64,000 bases of DNA, taken from NCBI GenBank assembly GCA_034437075.1, contig DAOTVD010000266.1:12242-76241 (forward strand). Direction: 5' to 3'. The position numbers were made by a program, and so were the translations under genes. The notes beneath the pieces are model-generated. The model saw only the letters and a program-made list of their open reading frames with translations, ran no database searches and had not been told where the DNA came from. Below, piece after piece: positions 61,526-64,000 of the stretch (the stretch's first letter is position 1; each line of letters begins with the position of its first letter). The DNA is from DAOTVD01 sp034437075 (GTDB taxonomy: Bacteria; Chloroflexota; Anaerolineae; Aggregatilineales; J027).

Positions 61526-62638
61526 ATGGCCGCTCCGCCGTTTGCCTTCATCATTCATCCCATAGACATCAAGCGCCATGTGGCGTTGAAATACCCCTTG
61601 CTGGGGCGCATTCTGAGCGAGCGACAAATCAACTTTTTCTCGCGTTTCTGGCCGCCCGTGTACGTCAGCGCCATTCACGGCATCACCTCTGCCGCAACCG
61701 CTACCCAACTCAAGGGTTGGTTTATCGCCGCGCCGTATACCCCGCCGACGATGCTGCGCTTGCCGCCCAATGAAGTCTATAACAAGCTGGTGGCCTGTGG
61801 TCATATGGCTGAACGGCTGGGCGCGCAGATAATGGGGTTGGGCGCTTTTACATCGGTGGTGGGGGATGCGGGCGCCACGGTAGCCCAACGGCTGGACATC
61901 CCCGTGACCACGGGCGATAGCTACACCGTATATGTCGCGGTCGAGGCTGTGCGCCAAGCTGCGCAAGAAATGGGCTTCGCCCTGGCAGGCGCGCGCGTGG
62001 CAGTGGTGGGTGCTACTGGGGCCATTGGCGCGGCGGCTTCCCAGATTTTGGCACGCGAAGCGCAAGAATTGATTCTCATCGGGCGTCGCTCTGAAGCTGT
62101 AGCCGCAACCCGCGAGGCGTGCGAGGGGCTCGGCGCACGGGTGCGGGGCAGCACGGCCATTACGGATATTTACCCGGCAGATGTCATCATCTCCGCAAGT
62201 AGCGCGGTAGGGCCGCTCATCGAGCCGGAGCATCTGAAGCCGGGCGCGGTGGTGCTGGATGTCGCGCTACCGGCGGATGTCAGCCGCCGGGTATGGCAAG
62301 AGCGCGACGATGTGCTGGTCGTGGAAGGCGGCATGGTGGAAGTACCCGGCGCGGTCGATTTCGGGATCAATTTTGGGCTGCCCCCCGGCAAAGCCTATGC
62401 TTGCATGGCCGAGACCATGGCCCTGGCGCTGGAACATCGCCTGGAAGATTACACGATTGGGCGCGACCTGAACCCCGAGCGGATTCTGGAAATAGGTGAG
62501 ATTGCGACGCGGCATGGCTTTTTCCTGAGCGGCTTACGCAATAATAACGCCACCCTAACCGATGAACAAATCGCGCGCGTCCGCGACCGTGCGTACCATA
62601 ACCGCGCCCAGTGGCGCCCCGCCACCGACACATCCTAA
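61526..62638 (+). CDS. Long-chain acyl-ACP reductase-like protein (AAR family)
   Basis: 370 residues. A Rossmann domain begins at AGARVAVVGATGAIGAAAS near 155. The C-terminal part contains PGKAYACMAETMALALEHR with Cys293, the position and setting of the catalytic cysteine in cyanobacterial acyl-ACP reductases. The stretches GLGAFTSVVGD, VTTGDSYTVYVAVEAV and VVEGGMVEVPG and the ending IGEIATRHGFF also align by eye with those enzymes. They reduce acyl-ACP to fatty aldehyde with NADPH. Substrate and activity are inferred. It overlaps nothing and follows the beta-helix protein by 7 bp. No aldehyde decarbonylase is present in the window. Confidence 0.82.
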   Translation: MAAPPFAFIIHPIDIKRHVALKYPLLGRILSERQINFFSRFWPPVYVSAIHGITSAATATQLKGWFIAAPYTPPTMLRLPPNEVYNKLVACGHMAERLGAQIMGLGAFTSVVGDAGATVAQRLDIPVTTGDSYTVYVAVEAVRQAAQEMGFALAGARVAVVGATGAIGAAASQILAREAQELILIGRRSEAVAATREACEGLGARVRGSTAITDIYPADVIISASSAVGPLIEPEHLKPGAVVLDVALPADVSRRVWQERDDVLVVEGGMVEVPGAVDFGINFGLPPGKAYACMAETMALALEHRLEDYTIGRDLNPERILEIGEIATRHGFFLSGLRNNNATLTDEQIARVRDRAYHNRAQWRPATDTS

Positions 62639-62876
62639 ACCCTGCGCTAGCCGCTTTGTAAAAGAAAACGGTTTGAATTTCGTTGAAGACTCGCTTGGTC
62701 TTGCGGCGGGACTCAGGTATCATTGATATGATAGGGCTATGGAGTAGATAGTATCCCATCGTAACCATCGGGTATGCGCCGTTCCTAAAGCGTCAGCGGG
62801 TGCGCACGTCGCACATCACCCGCCCTCGCGAGATAAAACGGCCACCAAGCAAAGCGCCCCAGAACTGGAGGGACCC
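62639..62876. other. Non-coding spacer before the response regulator
   Basis: No gene, clear promoter or hairpin was found in 238 bp. GGAGGG occurs just upstream of the next ATG. Confidence 0.55.
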
Positions 62877-63785
62877 ATGAGCAAAGGCCGCATTCTGGTC
62901 GTAGAAGACGATTTTGACATCTCGAATATGTTGCGCATTTATTTTACGGGCCAAGGCTACGATGTGCAGGTTGCGCCCCGTGGCGGCGATGCCCTGACCA
63001 TGACGCGCAAACAGTTACCGCAGTTGATTGTGCTGGATATTATGTTGCCCGACATGAACGGCTTTGATGTGTGCCGCGAATTGCGCACCACCACCCGCAC
63101 CAGCCACATTCCCATCATTTTCCTGACCCAAAAAGACGAACGTGCCGATAAAATCGCTGGGCTAGAACTCGGCGCCGACGATTACATCACCAAGCCGTTC
63201 GATATTGAAGAACTGAAACTGCGCGTGAAAAACCAGATCGAACGCGCCGAGCGCGAGCAATCTACGGATGCCAACAGCGGCTTACCATCCAGCCAGCTTG
63301 TAGAAGAAAAACTGCGCCAACTGATCACTGAAGAGCGCACTTGGACGTACATGGACGCTAAAATTATGGGGGGCGACCCTTTCAAGGAAATCTATGGCTT
63401 TGTTGCCTGGAACGAAGTGTTGCGCTTCACCGCGCTGCTGATGGGCGAAGTGGTCGATCACCTAGGCTCGTCCGATGACTTTTTAGGCCACCCCGGCAAC
63501 GACAATTTCATCATCATTACATATTCAGAACGCGCCGATGATCTGCTGAAAACGGTGGTGGAGCGTTTCGATGCGGAAGTGCAACAACATTATTCCTTTA
63601 TCGACCGCGAACGGGGCAAAATTATCCATGATAATGATGAAAAACCCCTGATGACCTTCGCGGTGGGTGCCGTCTCCAACGCCCGGCAACGCTATTCCGA
63701 TATTCGCGAGATCACCGAACTCGCGGCGGAAGTGCGCCGGCGCGGGGGGACGAGCGAAGAAGGCACCATTGAAACCGCCTGGTAA
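62877..63785 (+). CDS. Response regulator with degenerate GGDEF-like output domain
   Basis: 302 residues. Receiver domain (1-125) with the acidic pair EDD, Asp54 in VLDIMLPDMNG, and KPF. The C-terminal domain (about 145-295) has the size and strand order of GGDEF domains, but the signature reads GHPGNDNF instead of GGDEF, and the preceding helix lacks key residues, so it should not make cyclic di-GMP. It may bind a nucleotide or partner instead. GGAGGG upstream of ATG 62877. It sits next to the AAR-like gene and may report a signal to this cluster. Confidence 0.87.
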   Translation: MSKGRILVVEDDFDISNMLRIYFTGQGYDVQVAPRGGDALTMTRKQLPQLIVLDIMLPDMNGFDVCRELRTTTRTSHIPIIFLTQKDERADKIAGLELGADDYITKPFDIEELKLRVKNQIERAEREQSTDANSGLPSSQLVEEKLRQLITEERTWTYMDAKIMGGDPFKEIYGFVAWNEVLRFTALLMGEVVDHLGSSDDFLGHPGNDNFIIITYSERADDLLKTVVERFDAEVQQHYSFIDRERGKIIHDNDEKPLMTFAVGAVSNARQRYSDIREITELAAEVRRRGGTSEEGTIETAW

Positions 63786-63810
63786 AGGCAGAAGGGTGAT
63801 GTAACGCCAC

Positions 63811-64000
63811 ATGGAACCCCTGGCTATTATCTTAATTACGTTAGGGCTGCTGATTTTGGCGTATCTGTTCGTTTTGGTGCGTCAGTGGCTGCAAACGCGC
63901 GTCCTGATTATAGAAGACGACGAACGGCCTATTGTCCCGGTGGGCTTAGTAGACAACGATAATGGGGTTATCGTGTCGGAAGGGCGCGGTCGGCTGGTGT
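63811..64000 (+). CDS. Membrane protein, 5' part (continues beyond window)
   Basis: The frame starts ATG 63811, with GAAGGGTG about 12 bp upstream, and is open to the end (63 codons). One N-terminal membrane helix (LAIILITLGLLILAYLFVLV) is followed by basic then acidic segments (RVLIIEDDERPIVPV). No family is recognisable from this part. It follows the response regulator by 25 bp. Confidence 0.6.
   Translation, partial: MEPLAIILITLGLLILAYLFVLVRQWLQTRVLIIEDDERPIVPVGLVDNDNGVIVSEGRGRLV

Noticed and set aside
1..64000. CRISPR arrays
   Set aside because: No evenly spaced short direct repeats with unique spacers were seen; the repeats present are interspersed or inverted.
57695..64000. A known cyanobacterial-type alkane operon (AAR plus ADO)
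   Set aside because: No aldehyde-deformylating oxygenase is present in the window; only the reductase-like protein is seen.

Overview
The window is about 64 kb of a bacterial chromosome of moderate GC content (judged by eye, slightly above half). It is densely coded, with several convergent gene pairs that overlap by 11-81 bp, and it has no rRNA, CRISPR array or prophage. The gene set suggests the phylum Chloroflexota, probably an Anaerolineae-like lineage. The hints are PIN-TRAM proteins, PATAN-domain/MglA-like GTPase signalling, T-box control of ileS, pre-peptidase-domain secreted proteins, PASTA-less Ser/Thr kinases with beta-propeller tails, and many GC-rich palindromic repeats. This placement is inference, because no marker phylogeny could be run.

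Layout. 1-984: end of a membrane protein gene, two copies of a ~182 bp MITE-like repeat and nested hairpins. 984-4061: a CtpE-like P-type ATPase and a phosphatidylcholine-synthase-like CDP-alcohol phosphotransferase. 4250-9727: a three-gene sensory unit (UrtA-like binding protein, hybrid histidine kinase, REC-histidine kinase). 9728-10901: a repeat-rich island with palindromes, a third MITE copy and a transposase remnant. 10933-13297 (minus): rpmF-fabD and a membrane PIN-TRAM protein. 13526-17385: lone short ChrA, flippase, a small membrane protein and a B12-type radical SAM enzyme.

17464-24977 (plus): a promoter and a T-box leader with an apparent isoleucine specifier, then GNAT, two TPR proteins, two small anchored proteins, ileS and lspA, nearly without gaps. 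24962-28643 (minus): phosphodiester-glycosidase-like exoprotein, an anchored protein and purine nucleoside phosphorylase, with a candidate small RNA on the plus strand at about 26728-26951. 28899-34967 (plus): LolD/MacB-type ABC ATPase with a double FtsX permease, M29 aminopeptidase and an alpha/beta hydrolase. 35052-43743: a large anchored protein of unknown function, an esterase, tRNA-Arg(CCG), a Suv3-like helicase, an M20 peptidase, the fourth MITE copy and an anchored HEXXH metallopeptidase.

43819-47968 (minus): a PadR-controlled ABC-2 exporter operon with a clear promoter and a double palindromic operator. 48049-54838 (minus): HNH protein, two secreted proteins, rtcB, tRNA-Trp(CCA) and a Ser/Thr kinase. 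54885-57621 (plus): UDP-glucose dehydrogenase and a clan GH-A-like hydrolase. 57623-64000 (plus): PATAN protein, MglA-like GTPase, alpha/beta hydrolase, a left-handed beta-helix protein, an acyl-ACP-reductase-like enzyme (resembling cyanobacterial AAR), a response regulator with a degenerate GGDEF domain and a truncated membrane protein.

The most noteworthy points are the T-box placed 3.3 kb and five genes upstream of ileS, the MITE whose insertion falls on the shared stop codons of two convergent genes, the binding-protein/two-kinase unit, and the signalling/acyl-lipid cluster at the right end.
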